Source: Mucor racemosus
Taxonomy: Eukaryota > Mucoromycota > Mucoromycetes > Mucorales > Mucoraceae
DNA: 64,000 bases
Direction of reading: 5' to 3'
Assembly (NCBI GenBank): GCA_027405735.1
Contig: JAPEHQ010000002.1
Coordinates: forward strand, 3,360,501 to 3,424,500
Positions 1-11,718 of this stretch are shown piece after piece; position 1 is the first letter of the stretch, and the number at the start of each line of letters is the position of its first letter. The notes beneath the pieces were generated by a model that searched no databases, had not been told where the DNA came from, and saw only the letters and a program-made list of their open reading frames with translations. The position numbers and the translations under genes are program-made.

Positions 1-29
1 CTTTCAAATAAAAAAACCGTCTTTTTCTA

Positions 30-1708
30 CTACCATGCTTGATGCATATATTTTTGAACAGCCAAGAGGGCCTGGTATCTGACTTCTTGATCTTCATGAG
101 TCATAAGTTCCATAATACGTTGCTTTGCACCAATATCTTGCAAAATATTCTTACCAGTCTTGGAAGAATATTTGACATAGTAACCAATATCGCTAGCAGC
201 AATGGATAAAACTAAGGGGCTAGTAGATGTACTCAGAAGACGAGCAAGTGTACGAAGTAATTGATAGTTGTGAGTTTCAAGCTTGCTTGAATTTTCCTTC
301 CAAAAGAGCTCAGATTTATGGGGAGGAGACCATTCTAATTTACCTGTCTCTACTTCAGATGCATATTGTTCAAAAGTAGTGAGACTTTGGAAATCTTCTT
401 GTAATCTTTCCTTGATATAATCAATATCTTCCAAAATATCGGCATCAGACCATTTACGAGTACTCAAATTCTCAGTAAAAGGTAATAATTTAGCGACCAA
501 CATGGCTGCCAAGTTTTGAGAAGGTGCCTTTTCAACTAAGTTCTTTAATGTAGCAACTGAGACACGGATTACCTTTTCCTTGACTGCAGACTTTGCAATT
601 TCTACTAATAAAGCAATAACATCATACTTTCTAAACATTGAATACTGGGTGAATATGTGATACTTTTTTCAATTTAAAATGAATCCTTACTCGTTAATCT
701 GAGCTGCAATGTCCTTTTCAAAGGTAAGAAGCCATAAACAAAAGATAATTTGGTATTGAATCTGAGGTGTTGAAGCAGACTTGTTCAAGAAAAGACGATG
801 AATCAATCTTCGAAACGAGAAAAAAAAAAAAAAAAAAAAAAAAAAGTAACGTGAGTGATTTTGTTACAATGGCGGGATGATAAAAAATAAAGATAATAGC
901 TTACTCCTTGATTGCATTTTGAGTGTTCCAAACAGCTAAACGATAACTACTAACACGCAATAATGATTCTAATTCTTGAATGACTAAATTGACAACATCG
1001 TTGATAGACCCAGTTAATTTCTTTGTGATCCAGTTGAACAAAACGGAAAGATCAACAGAAGAAGGTGAAGGAGCGGAACTGTAATGGAACATTGTTGTTG
1101 TTGGTGGTGAAATATTATACAAAATACAAAATGAAATTCAACATACCAGGCGAGAATAGTTAAAACTTTAGATGCTTCAAGAGCCATAAACTCATCATCA
1201 GATTCAAGTACTTTGATAAAGGGAGCAAAAGGAAAAGATGCATCTTCTTTTGATGTTTCATGGAAATAACGAGCATTATCATCGTTTGCTAAAGTAAAAA
1301 CAAGGTGTTTAGTATTTGATTTGCTTTCTTTTCTTTCAACTGCTATAAAATTACCAGAAAGAATATCGTCAGTCATTAAACAAACGTATTGAATGGTATC
1401 AGGTCTAGATAAGTTTTGTAAAAGGTACAAAATAAGAGAAGCATAAGTTTGGCCTTTTTCATTCATGGCTTCTTGAATAACAAGAGCAGGTTTCTTATCA
1501 ATAGCTTTAATAAGTTCAACTTGCTCATGTGTTAACAAACTAGCGCGTTCATAACCCTACAAGTGTGTCAAAATTAACATGAACCAACAACACGTTTATA
1601 TAATAATACCTCCCAAAGAATAGGCTTTTGTCTAATGATGGAAGCCTTCTTCTCTAAATAAGGATTTGATACAAGAACAAGTGGTACTTCGGGAATTTCG
1701 TCAGCCAT
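30..1708 (-). CDS. VMA13: V-type H+-ATPase subunit H
   Basis: Regulatory subunit H of the peripheral V1 sector, needed for proton pumping into the vacuole/endosomes. Five exons join in frame on the minus strand: 1708-1610, 1556-1147, 1078-905, 807-691 and 630-30, giving 466 residues (family usually about 480). The last exon holds the conserved C-terminal armadillo-type region, with an FWxEN motif, the stretch DIGYYVKYSSKTGKNIL and a VRYQALLAVQKYM ending; the fourth exon reads IQYQIIFCLWLLTFEKD. Introns have GTATTA, GTATGT, GTAAGC and GTAAGG donors. The last acceptor is the TTTAG at 632-631, not the nearer in-frame ATG, because only this acceptor keeps the expected INEKYDVIALLVE reading. The third intron holds a homopolymer T run of about 25 bases (coding strand) just before its acceptor. 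No partner genes adjoin. Confidence 0.93.
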
Positions 1709-2564
1709 TTTATATTTTATGATGATTTTATACAATCAAGAAGAATAAAAGAAAAAGAAAAAAAGATGTTGCTGTTGTGTATTCTACAGAAATGATGAAA
1801 CTTGAACTTCGAGACAAGATCCGAGACTTTTTTTTAGCTGTGACGTTATTGGAAAAGAATCTTGAATACATGCAACCGATGATAATCCATTTATCAAAAC
1901 AAGGGGCGTAGATTTGCATAATCTTGTAGACTTTTTCCAAAAAGAAGGGATTTACTGCTTATAAGTTTACTCAATATCTCGGCTGATTTACTTGGCAACA
2001 TGCTTGGTATACCATTTGGATATAGCAGTGCATCAATTTCAGTTTCGGGGCGGAAATTCAACCTCAAAAAGGGGGTTGATTTGATGATTTACTCGAATCT
2101 TTGAAGACAAGCAAACAATATCAATAATTTTACATACTTACTCAATCTCCAGTAATATATATATAGAGTAGCCTATTGCACTATTATTTTTCATATATAC
2201 TGAACGATTATTCCATTATGATTTCGAATTCTCGAGACTCGAATATTTGGTTTCAAATATGGACTGGATACGCCAATTTTCATAATTTTTTGAGAAACAA
2301 AAAACATCTAGATAAATAAACCATGTTATAAATAATATTGAGACGCTATCATGAATATGCCATTGCTTTAATACCCAAATAAGAATTCTTCAATGAGCAA
2401 TTTTTGTAGTAGAAGCAACTCTATTTGCCGCTTACAACCGCATTTAAATAAGCGATGTCGCATCTTGACGTTATCTCTTGTACCGATTACATTTAAATTT
2501 CTCAATTTCTCCGTTAAGTAAGAATGCGTTTTTTTTTTTTTTTTTTTTTTTGTAGGCATATCAC
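1709..2564. other. Intergenic, no gene seen
   Basis: Upstream region of the V-ATPase gene. AT-rich, no convincing reading frame in any direction. It ends in a run of about 22 T (near 2530) before the first family A repeat. Confidence 0.5.
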
Positions 2565-3830
2565 AATTCAAGTAAAATTTGAATTTTCGAAAAATTCAAT
2601 TTCCATAGTTTTCAATCTTGATATATAATCGGAGCGTGCCCTCTTTTCTATAGCTACTCCAACAATAAAAACTTTTAGGATAAATATTAGACACTGCAAA
2701 ATATATATGAATTGGTCGCATTATGTTACCTATTCCTAAATTTATTTTACATCTCATGAAGAATCCTTTTTTCTTAAAAACTGGGTCTCACTTTTCATCC
2801 CTGCATTACTTTTTTTTTCACTAAATAACACCAAGAAAAAAATATATGCCAATGTACCTGAGATGTTCAGCTTTAATTCAGAAATAAGTATCCAAAAATA
2901 TTCTATTTTTTGCAGTTGGTATTAATTTTTCAGTGCTAATGTTTCAGATTTTTACGCGTATTTCACTGCTCAAAACTAAAACTTTGAAGTTTCATATCTC
3001 TAGAAAAAATTAAGCTATACTAACACTTTCTAGTAATAAAACTTACTTGTTTTGAAGTGCTCTATAACATATTTGAGTATAAAAAAATTCTGAACACTTT
3101 TATTTTTTCATTTTTTTTGGCATTTCTATAGTAGGTTTCAAAATATTAGTTAAATTGAGCAACACTTTTTTTACATTCATGTCATCAAGCTCGTTGAGCT
3201 CTCTCGGATCCAATTTAGATTTTTTTAAAATATTAATTTTTCGTGGAGATATCCTTAAAAATGTGTACAAAAAGATACCTTCGTTTCTAGCTTCCATTTT
3301 CCCCTTGTATACCCTCATCCTAAATTCTGAATCTGAAAAAAATTTGGACAAAAATCGTGTTTTCTCTACGAAAAATGCATCTAGAAGAGTTTGCAATAGC
3401 TCGATCGATAGATAATTTTTTTGCGCATCAATTTAGGTTATTATATTTTGAATATGCTTATAAAAGGTGATGTGTATCTTCAAAAAACCTCCAAAATTTC
3501 AATTGCATTTTACGCAAAATTTAATGTGGAATTTTTTTTTGATTTTTGTTTAGATGTATGCAAAATTTAAAACTTTACAAAAGCTATTTAATACGCTAAG
3601 TCGACTTGCTTTGCAGTTCATGAGCATTTAAACAATTTTGTTTTTTGAACCATTTTTTGATCTTTTTTTTAGACAATTTTGGAGCCCCGTTACTATAGAT
3701 TTTAAGGTGTAATATAAACTATTATTTTGATTATCTCGACGAAAAATTAATATTTTTCATTGAAACAAAAAATGCAGAGTAGCAATCAATTAGACCTATC
3801 TTGTGAATACAGAAATTAAGCCCTGGATAA
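2565..3830 (+). repeat. Family A repeat, copy 1
   Basis: Dispersed repeat shared with 5835-7990, 18920-21065, 26300-29060, 44110-45795 and, more diverged, 59390-60000. It starts around the AATCGGAGCGTGCCC block (2628) and ends at the block reading GCAGAGTAGC...CTTGTGAATACA. The core (3100-3420) is open on both strands; the minus-strand frame contains FLRISPRKINIL and RELNELDDMNVKKV, the plus-strand frame LSSLGSNLDFFKILIFRGD. Hand comparison of the plus frame between copies 2 and 5 gave 6/9/9 differences at codon positions 1/2/3, and 9/6/9 for the minus frame, so there is no sign of protein-level selection. Terminal inverted repeats or target duplications were not found, so the class is unknown. 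Confidence 0.8.
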
Positions 3831-4060
3831 TGAGTTTTAAGTTTTACAAAATAATAAACTAATATTTACAACTGCAGAGAATAAAGAAAAAAAAACCCCT
3901 CATCCTTATGAATATTGATCTAATTAATCTCTAATTATACATGATGGTAGATTCAAAAATATCCTGCATAAAAATTTATATTTCTACTTTCACAAATCAT
4001 TGTGAATTGAGAAAACCATCAGCAAAACATGATTTTTCTGTCCAATAAAACCACGTGTTG

Positions 4061-4612
4061 TGTCTTATATTTTTATGTTTGATAAATAGTACTTTAAAAA
4101 GAATATGATTAAAAGATAATGAAAAATGAATCATTTCTTCAATTGTATAATAAAAACAAGATGTTGTTTATTTAGATATAAAAGTATGTACTTTTACTAC
4201 TGTACAGTATATTGATTTGACATTGAGATCCTGAGATGTAGTTTAAGGCAATATTATTGAACCATTAGATCTGTTTGATAGTAATCTATGGATGAAAATA
4301 AATCAATCATAATTTAACCGTGCTTGCAGAGCTTGTGAGTTGCCTTGTTTCAATGCTGCGCTCAATGTGCTTGGATGTTGATCTGATAGCTACTTGATCG
4401 ATTAACCGCTGGGATGAAATAATATGGTGTCATAATTGAGGTCGAAGCGTTCTTGTAAATTGCTGCTGGATATACTTAGTACGCTAGGAGTTTCTTATTT
4501 GTAATATCTAATATCAAGATTTTGGAGTTCAATGCATGTTGTAGTCAATATATTGTAAGATGTATTGATACTGCAGAAGTTGATAAAGTATAGTACTTGG
4601 TGGAATCCAACG
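4061..4612 (-). repeat. Family B repeat, probable solo LTR
   Basis: About 550 bp, repeated at 45820-46299, 49128-49569 and 57819-58356. Read in element orientation the best copies begin TGTTGTATTCC and end near TATACGACA, which fits the TG...CA ends of a long terminal repeat; a TATAAAAG-like block and an AATAAA block lie near its 3' part. In this copy the outer CA has decayed to CG and no target duplication is visible, so it is old. Whether it is a retrotransposon LTR or another element with TG/CA ends is inference. Confidence 0.6.
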
Positions 4613-5040
4613 TGCATGATGATAAATAATAAATTGACGGAAGCTACTACATACCTTTGGGCATTATTCTTAAGCTTTTACATATAAAATGTTTCTTGAG
4701 TGAAGAGTGATATGCCTTTAATCAGTATTGTTTATGCAGTAATAATTACCCTGAATTCCATTATTAAGGATAAATTAAAGTTGGTGACAAACCGATTTCG
4801 AACGGATGATGACTGAGGTCAGAACTGATAGAAATCCAAATATGATTAACAATGTTATTCGCTGTGCTCTTTTCAAGTCTCTCTTGTGCTTGTGAAATAA
4901 GATATTCATAAAGAAAATGGATTTCCGAAATAGTATTAAAAATACTGGAGTAGAGAAAAGAAGAAAACAATTGGTAGTCTTTTGAAAGCTGCGCATTGAA
5001 ATATAAAGCGAAAAAAAAAAGCGAGGGGGTGATTAGCTGC
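4613..5040. other. Intergenic, no gene seen
   Basis: AT-rich sequence between a probable solo LTR and a tRNA-like relic. Overlapping open frames exist on the minus strand (about 4764-5060) but have no recognisable domain, and one is built partly from the adjacent relic. Confidence 0.4.
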
Positions 5041-5165
5041 GCTTCTAGCCCGGCAAGCACAAAGTTCCGAAGAAAATCCGCTTACACAAGTTTCGAACCC
5101 ACAACCTCTCCGTTTGAACTAGCTGTAAAGCGCATAAGTCTAGCTACTAGAACAAACGTCCCCTC
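5041..5165 (-). repeat. tRNA-derived SINE relic or decayed tRNA gene
   Basis: On the minus strand the segment reads like a tRNA body: a box-A-like GTAGCTAGACTTATGCG stretch, then a box-B-like GTGGGTTCGAAAC about 45 bases on. Flanking stems do not pair as a proper cloverleaf and no mature 3' end is seen, so a SINE head or pseudo-tRNA is more likely than a functional tRNA. Confidence 0.4.
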
Positions 5166-5834
5166 TATGTTTGATTTTTCTAAATTGCCGTCCTTCTATG
5201 TATCTGTTATTTTGTTTTTCTCGATTTGTGCAATACTGAGTAATTTGACCATATTTTTTTTCTTTGGTATATAATACTGTTATTTGCTGAGTATTAGCAG
5301 CAATTTGGTTTACAAAAAACCTTTATTCCTGATCGAAATATAAGAAAATCTGTTATTTTTGCCCTATATCATCATGTAATTATGCTAAGTACAATAATGC
5401 AAAAGCTGACTATTTCACTAGAAAATATAACTGAAGTTTCCAGTGAGCATATAATCAATAGATACAAAATAGCGCTACGTATATATACAAAAATTTAGTA
5501 ATAGATAAAACGTGTATATGCTGTATCTATAATAACGAACAAAAATTTTATAATCTATAAAAGTTACGGTCATCAATGTTGAAATACCAGATCTCGTCCG
5601 ATCTCCACAGGAAAACAATATCTGCTAATACAGTATATATAATAAAAATTAATTTTTAGATTTTTTCTATGTAGAAGCTAAACAATCACACTCTATGATA
5701 TTTGTGTAATTATTTTTCTTATTAATTAATCCATAAAACAAATTACAATTACTTTTGTTTGTTCTGTCCTTCACAACCTATTTCAACTTGCTGTAGTACA
5801 CGAAAATACTACGCTCGATAAGTTAAAATGAATT
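5166..5834. other. Intergenic, no gene seen
   Basis: AT-rich sequence between repeats with no open frame worth reporting and no recognised repeat. Confidence 0.4.
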
Positions 5835-7990
5835 TTAATATTAAATTTAAATTTTCAAAAAAAAATTTCTTAGTTTCAATCTTCAAAATCGGAGTATACC
5901 TTCTTTCTACAACTAACCTCATAATAAACATTTTTAGGATATACCTCAGAGACCACAAAATAGATATGAATTGGGAACATTATGCTAGCTATTCCTGAAT
6001 TTATTTTATATCTCATGAAAGGCTCAAAAACACGTAAAAGCCACCGCTTTTTCCTTGAAAATTGGGTCTCATTTTTCATCCCTGCATTACTTTTTTTTTC
6101 ACTAAATAACACCAAGAAAAAATTATATGCCAATGTACCTGAGATGTTCAACTTTAATTCAAAAATAAATGTCCGGAAATATCCTATTTTCTGTAGTTGA
6201 TATTAATTTTTTAGTGCTAATGTTTCAGGTTTTTTACGCGAATTTCACTGCTAAAGGATTGAAAACTTTGAGGCTTTATATCTCTAGAAAAAATTAAGCT
6301 ATACTAACACTTTTTAGTAATAAAACTTACTTGTTTTGAAGTGCTCTATAACATATTTGAGTATAAAAAAATTCTGAACACTTTTATTTTTTCATTTTTT
6401 TTGGCATTTCTATAGTAGGTTTCAAAATATTAGTTAAATTGAGCAACACTTTTTTTACATTCATGTCATCAAGCTCGTTGAGCTCTCTCGGATCCAATTT
6501 AGATTTTTTTAAAATATTAATTTTTCGTGGAGATATCCTTAAAAATGTGTACAAAAAGATACCTTCGTTTCTAGCTTCCATTTTCCCCTTGTATACCCTC
6601 ATCCTAAATTCTGAATCTGAAAAAAATTTGGACAAAAATCGTGTTTTCTCTACGAAAAATACAGCTAGAAGAGTTTGCAATAGCTCGATCAATAGATATG
6701 TTTTTTGCGCATCAATTTAGGTTATTATATTTTAAATATGCTTATAAAAGGTGATGTGTATCTTCAAAAAACCTCCAAAATTTCAATTACATTTTACGCA
6801 AAATTTAATATGAAACATTTATCTGAATTTTATTTACGTGGATGCAAAATCCAAAACTGTACAAACATTATTTAATACGTTAGGTCGACTTACTTTGCAA
6901 TTCATGAGCGTTTAAACGATATTGATTTTTTAATCATTTTTCGGCCATTTTTTTTTAATAAATTTTGAGACCCCGTTATGATAGGTTTTAAGCTGCGTTA
7001 TGGGCTATTTTTTTGATTATTTCGAAGAAAAATTAATATTTTTTGTTTAACCAAAAAATGCAGAGTAGCTTAGAGTTGAATGTATCTTGTGAATACAAAA
7101 AATAAATATCTCAATTTAGGTTCTCAAATTTTTATAATCAATTTAGGTCAGTCTTAGTCAATTTTGATAAATGTTTGGCCAATGCACTTATATTCTGGTA
7201 TTAACATTTCTGTTTTCCGAGAGAAAACAAGCGCCTATAAAATAAAGATACATCTTCTTTGAAAATTTCACGTAAATAATTAGACTCGATATACTGGAAA
7301 AAAAAACATTCGAAAACCATTTAAAAACAATCTGAAACCTATTTTTTATAACTGTAAAAAATCGATAATGACAGAAGAAGCCTTATCTCAGCAAATTTCG
7401 ATCCTAATAACTTCCAACTTTATATGAGAGGAGGAACACATCTTTGACACGCTGTTCTAAGAAAAGAGCAACATCCACAACCTACTGTGCGTTGAGAAAA
7501 TTATCACCAAAATTCACCTATACCTTACTGCGTATTATTTCTATTGAAAACTATTTAAATATGATCTCTATTGAATGCTGGACCAGGAAAGCAGCCACTC
7601 TTCATGAATATAGGTACGAAAAGGCACTACAAATCTGCAGATACTTCAGATACAGTAACAGCATCCATGGGTCATTGTGCATTCGATAAGTTTGAACAAC
7701 CAGTTATTTACCTGCTATTTACGCCTATTAAGGTCAGTAAGCTCACTAGTTCTTGACGAATATGAATCCAAATGAGCTCCCGTTGCAATGACAGGCGCTT
7801 CTAGTACTGATCCACAGAATTGCAAAAAGTTTGATCTCCACAAGTTGCTATAGAAATGGGAAAATTAAAATATGCACTATTGTTTAAATTATTTTGTATG
7901 TATTGTTTCTGATATTCTTTGAAAATTTTTATAGAATCAAATAATGGTTCTAAATTGTATTTTGAAGTTACACTTAATGCACAATATATA
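5835..7990 (+). repeat. Family A repeat, copy 2 (longest uninterrupted)
   Basis: Same order of blocks as copy 1 but extends further right: beyond 7110 it matches (inverted) the regions 18920-19600 and 26300-27060, and beyond 7700 it matches 16060-16312 and 26340-26520. The core 6290-6810 is almost identical to copy 1 (2995-3520), while sequence on either side is clearly more diverged. Open frames occur on both strands in the core. No transposase, reverse transcriptase or integrase motif was recognised. Confidence 0.8.
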
Positions 7991-10900
7991 TACAAAGAAC
8001 ATGTATTAATCTCATGAGCTAAAAATTGTCTTTAAAGGATTAAAGCACAACTTTTGTAAAGAAACCTACCTCCCTCTGCTTAAAAAGGAATAGAGCGACT
8101 GAAAAAATGTTCGTATCCAATGAATATTGATCCAAATGGGCTACTAGTTTTTTGGAAAAACATATTATAGCTGTAATAGTATCCAGAATCAAATGTGTTT
8201 GCATACATTGATTTACTGGTTAAGTTATAGAAATAAAACACACTCTTTTTCGAGAGAGAGGGGGGGGAGGTTTGTGGCTCAGCAGATCATTTCAAATTAT
8301 AAACTGCACCAAAGCCAGTATACATAGAAGCAGCAACTACCGAAAATAATAAGTAAACGTCCTTTAATGTGAACTCAAAGCAGCACATAATGATGTACCA
8401 TTCTTAATCGGATATCGAATTCAAAAAAGTAAGGTCAGGAACCGAAAGTCAGGTCAATTGAACATCAACAAAACCTTGCTTCCAAATGCATGGTATTCCA
8501 GCATGACATATAACTATTAAGCAACATTTACAATATCTTATTCATTTAGATTAAATAGTATATACGCTTTATGAATTTCATTTCCATAAACGATACCTAC
8601 AGCATTTACTTGATTAAGTTTCTTGTTTTATTTTACATTTACATGCAGTATTCTGATAAATCACATAGTGTGATATGGTTCACATCTGTTTTATTCGAAA
8701 CACTTTGTATGTTCAATATTGATTTAAACAAATTTACATAAAATTTACTAGGAAAAATACTAGAAAATCGTAAACCCTTGTTTTGTTAAACTATTATAGT
8801 TGCTTTATTAGATGGTCAGCAGCATTACTGTATCCGGGAGTCATAATTAAAAAATATGATCGAGAGATGATAGTTCATCAGCTTTTTAATTGCTACGGAT
8901 TGATAAAATTAAGTTTATGAGCGGTCTGCTGGTGTATATGTATACAATGTTCTGTGCATTCTATCATATAATACAAGTGTTGTTGCAGTTTATAAAATTA
9001 GCTTTATTGTCATAAAATTGAAATAATCAGGTTCAATCTTGACTTTCAGTTTTTGTAATACAGTGAAAGATATATGAAAAAAAAATTGAAGCTGTATCTT
9101 TGAAAATTTCATCTTGGCTTCAAGCAAATGCTACAACAGTCGAATTTTCATTAAATATTTAGAAGCAGCCTATGTATGCTTTATATGTTTAACTTTTGTA
9201 ATTGTTCATCTAATTGTATTTCTGCAAGGTTGTAATTCTGAAACCGGTTTTTGTAAAAGAAATAGTCTTTTAGCAACTTATAATTATTCCAATGTATTCA
9301 ACGAGTTTATTCAAAGCAAATACTGCATCTCAGATCAACAGATAAAAAAAAAAATCAAGTTACACTTTTTGTAGTATTTTAGGTACGATATGCTAAAAAG
9401 TGTTGTACTTCTGCTTTGAAATCATAGTGATAGATAAAATATCTACTTGCAAAATATCAATTCATATAATTATACATAATTGTCGTTGTTGTAATACTTC
9501 AGATTTTATACGAATATTACAGACAATGCCTACTTATCATTAGTTGAATATAAATTCAATGATGAGTTATGATATTAAATGTAACTTATGATAACAAGTA
9601 ATATTTATATTTATATCTATTTTCATATATACTGTATATGTGATCCAAGATTATGAAATGATTGTATTCATCATGACAGATTGCAAGGCTATTGGCTAAA
9701 TCGAGATTTGAACCATGAAACTGATTGTGTGGTGAAACCAGTAAGACAAAGCACACAACAATGTCGGCAGTTCCTACATTGATCACATCAATACCCCACA
9801 TTCTAAAGTATACATGTAAATTATATAGTCTTTTAGTAATTCTTCAGTCAAATATAGATGTGTTTTTACCTTTTTTAATACATGTTTAAGAGTTTTTTCA
9901 TGTCAATGTTGATACAAGTGTGGGAATAGGTTTGCCCTTCAAGTTGCACAAACACTGATAGTAGCCAATAAAATATCGAATGTAGAACCTTCAAAACAAA
10001 AGGGTATAATTCCAAATGATTCATATAAAAAGGGGGGTAAGAATAAAATTTTGAAATGATATCCCCTTATTCTTCTTTTTTTAATTGTTCATCTCTTTTT
10101 TGTTTTGTTTACTCAATCACATTTAGGCAATTGCAAACGATCAAATTAAAACTACATTTACTATACCAACGATAGGAAACGAGACGAAACGATACCAAAT
10201 GAAGCGAAACGAATCAATGTTACATAGTTTTACACGGCTCAATTTTTAGTTCAAAACAAAATATAGCAATTCATTAGAAAAATATACACTGTGAAATATT
10301 AGTAGTGACGAACGCTCCATCACCAAAGCAACCGATCTATTGAAGAGTTCACGACTCTTTTTATTCTTTTTTCATTGTTATACAACCTTGAAATGTCCGC
10401 AACTTGGTTTACTCCGTTTGTTTTTTTCCATCCTATCCAATTGGATAAAAATCCAGTTTTCTCACACAATTGATGGTCGAAAAGAAAAATCCGTTTAATT
10501 TTACCTTTTCACCATGGAGATGATATTCACTAGCAAAGCGGATAAATATTCATTGTTTTGAGCTCGAAATTTCTTTGACTCTCCAATATTTATTTATCAG
10601 ATCTTTTTGCATTAGTGCTATTTAGTGTAATTTATTTAACCGCAATGATATCACTATAAATTCAAAGATATGCAGATGGATATGATAACGCCTGAAAAGA
10701 AATGTGTCTAAAAAGATCTTCCAGATATTGGTTCAATATCATATGATTTTGCATGGTTTTTTCTGTTTACATGCAAATGGATATCAAATGCTGCAATAAT
10801 CATAAAGATACACAAAATCCATGTAATCCTGATTACCAAGACGAAAAACAAAATAGAAAATGTGGGGGAAACATTAAGAATACAGACGGGATTACAAATG

Positions 10901-11630
10901 ATCATATTTCACACAAAACAATATATAATAAAAAAGATCTTGCCCCTGAGCAATGTCATACAAGTGTGTATATATTAAGGACTATTTTATGAATCTTATC
11001 TTATCTATTGTGAGACAAATTATTCCAGTTATTCCAAAATACTATATAGAAAATACCCCAGTGAATAAAGTGATTTATACAATGTCTGATATAATGTCTG
11101 ATTGCATTATTGAAATAATGCCGAGATAAATCAAGAGGAAAAAAAGGGGGAATGACGCTTTGTCATTTTATAATGAAATGCATGTTGTATTCATATCGAA
11201 ATAATAATTACAATTGAAATTTATAAGCATCATTTACAAAACAAGACAAGGTTGTGTCCCACGAAACAAACCTTATATATAAAAATTGAATGGCCGAGAG
11301 TGGGGAATGGAGTGCGGGGGGGCTGCAGGATAAGACTTTAGGAGGTTCAATAGAGTTTACCACGTTAAATGTTCTTTGTGTATCAATGTTTGGGCTTTGT
11401 GACATCATGTTTGATAGTTCTAAAGACCTTTAAACAGCACCTGTGACAAGGGTTACTTTCCCTATTAAGATGATCTTTTAGAAACAAAGAAGAGGTAACA
11501 TTGAATCCGGGTGACCCCTGCAGGATTAATCTATTTCCCCATCATGTACCCATTTGCACCAATTCTCTCAATTGAAAGGCAGTTTCCAACAAGTTAACCC
11601 GGGTTGATAATGACCCTTATATAAGCAATT
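7991..11630. other. Long gene-poor stretch
   Basis: AT-rich, with a purine run near 8255-8275, a weak echo of the family A end near 8115-8160 (AATATTGATCCAAATGGGCT) and a GAAACGA-type short reiteration around 10180-10220. Small open frames (for example plus 10774-10992 with six cysteines, minus 10708-10905 with hydrophobic segments) have no recognisable domain or splice context and are not called as genes. The last 300 bases are the citrate synthase upstream region. Confidence 0.4.
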
Positions 11631-11633
11631 TGA

Positions 11634-11641
11634 TATAAAAG
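11634..11641 (+). promoter_or_regulatory. TATA box of citrate synthase
   Basis: TATAAAAG sits 85 bases before the start codon, with a pyrimidine-rich stretch between them, as in highly expressed fungal genes. Confidence 0.6.
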
Positions 11642-11718
11642 CCGCCTTTGCTTGTTAAATTATTTCAATTTCTTCTTCTTTTCCTTTTTTTATATTATTC
11701 TTTTTATCTAAAACAAAA

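Noticed and set aside
3100..3415. Protein-coding gene in the family A core
   Set aside because: Both strands are open, and hand-counted substitutions between copies show no excess at third codon positions in either frame; called as repeat only.
5041..5165. Functional tRNA gene
   Set aside because: Box A and B words are present, but acceptor and T stems do not pair properly.
9114..9374. Open frame with a hydrophobic stretch on the plus strand
   Set aside because: Starts at TTG, no domain, no splice or promoter context, surrounded by AT-rich DNA.
10708..10992. Overlapping frames on both strands (Cys-containing plus, hydrophobic minus)
   Set aside because: Mutually overlapping, no recognisable family, no TATA or intron support.
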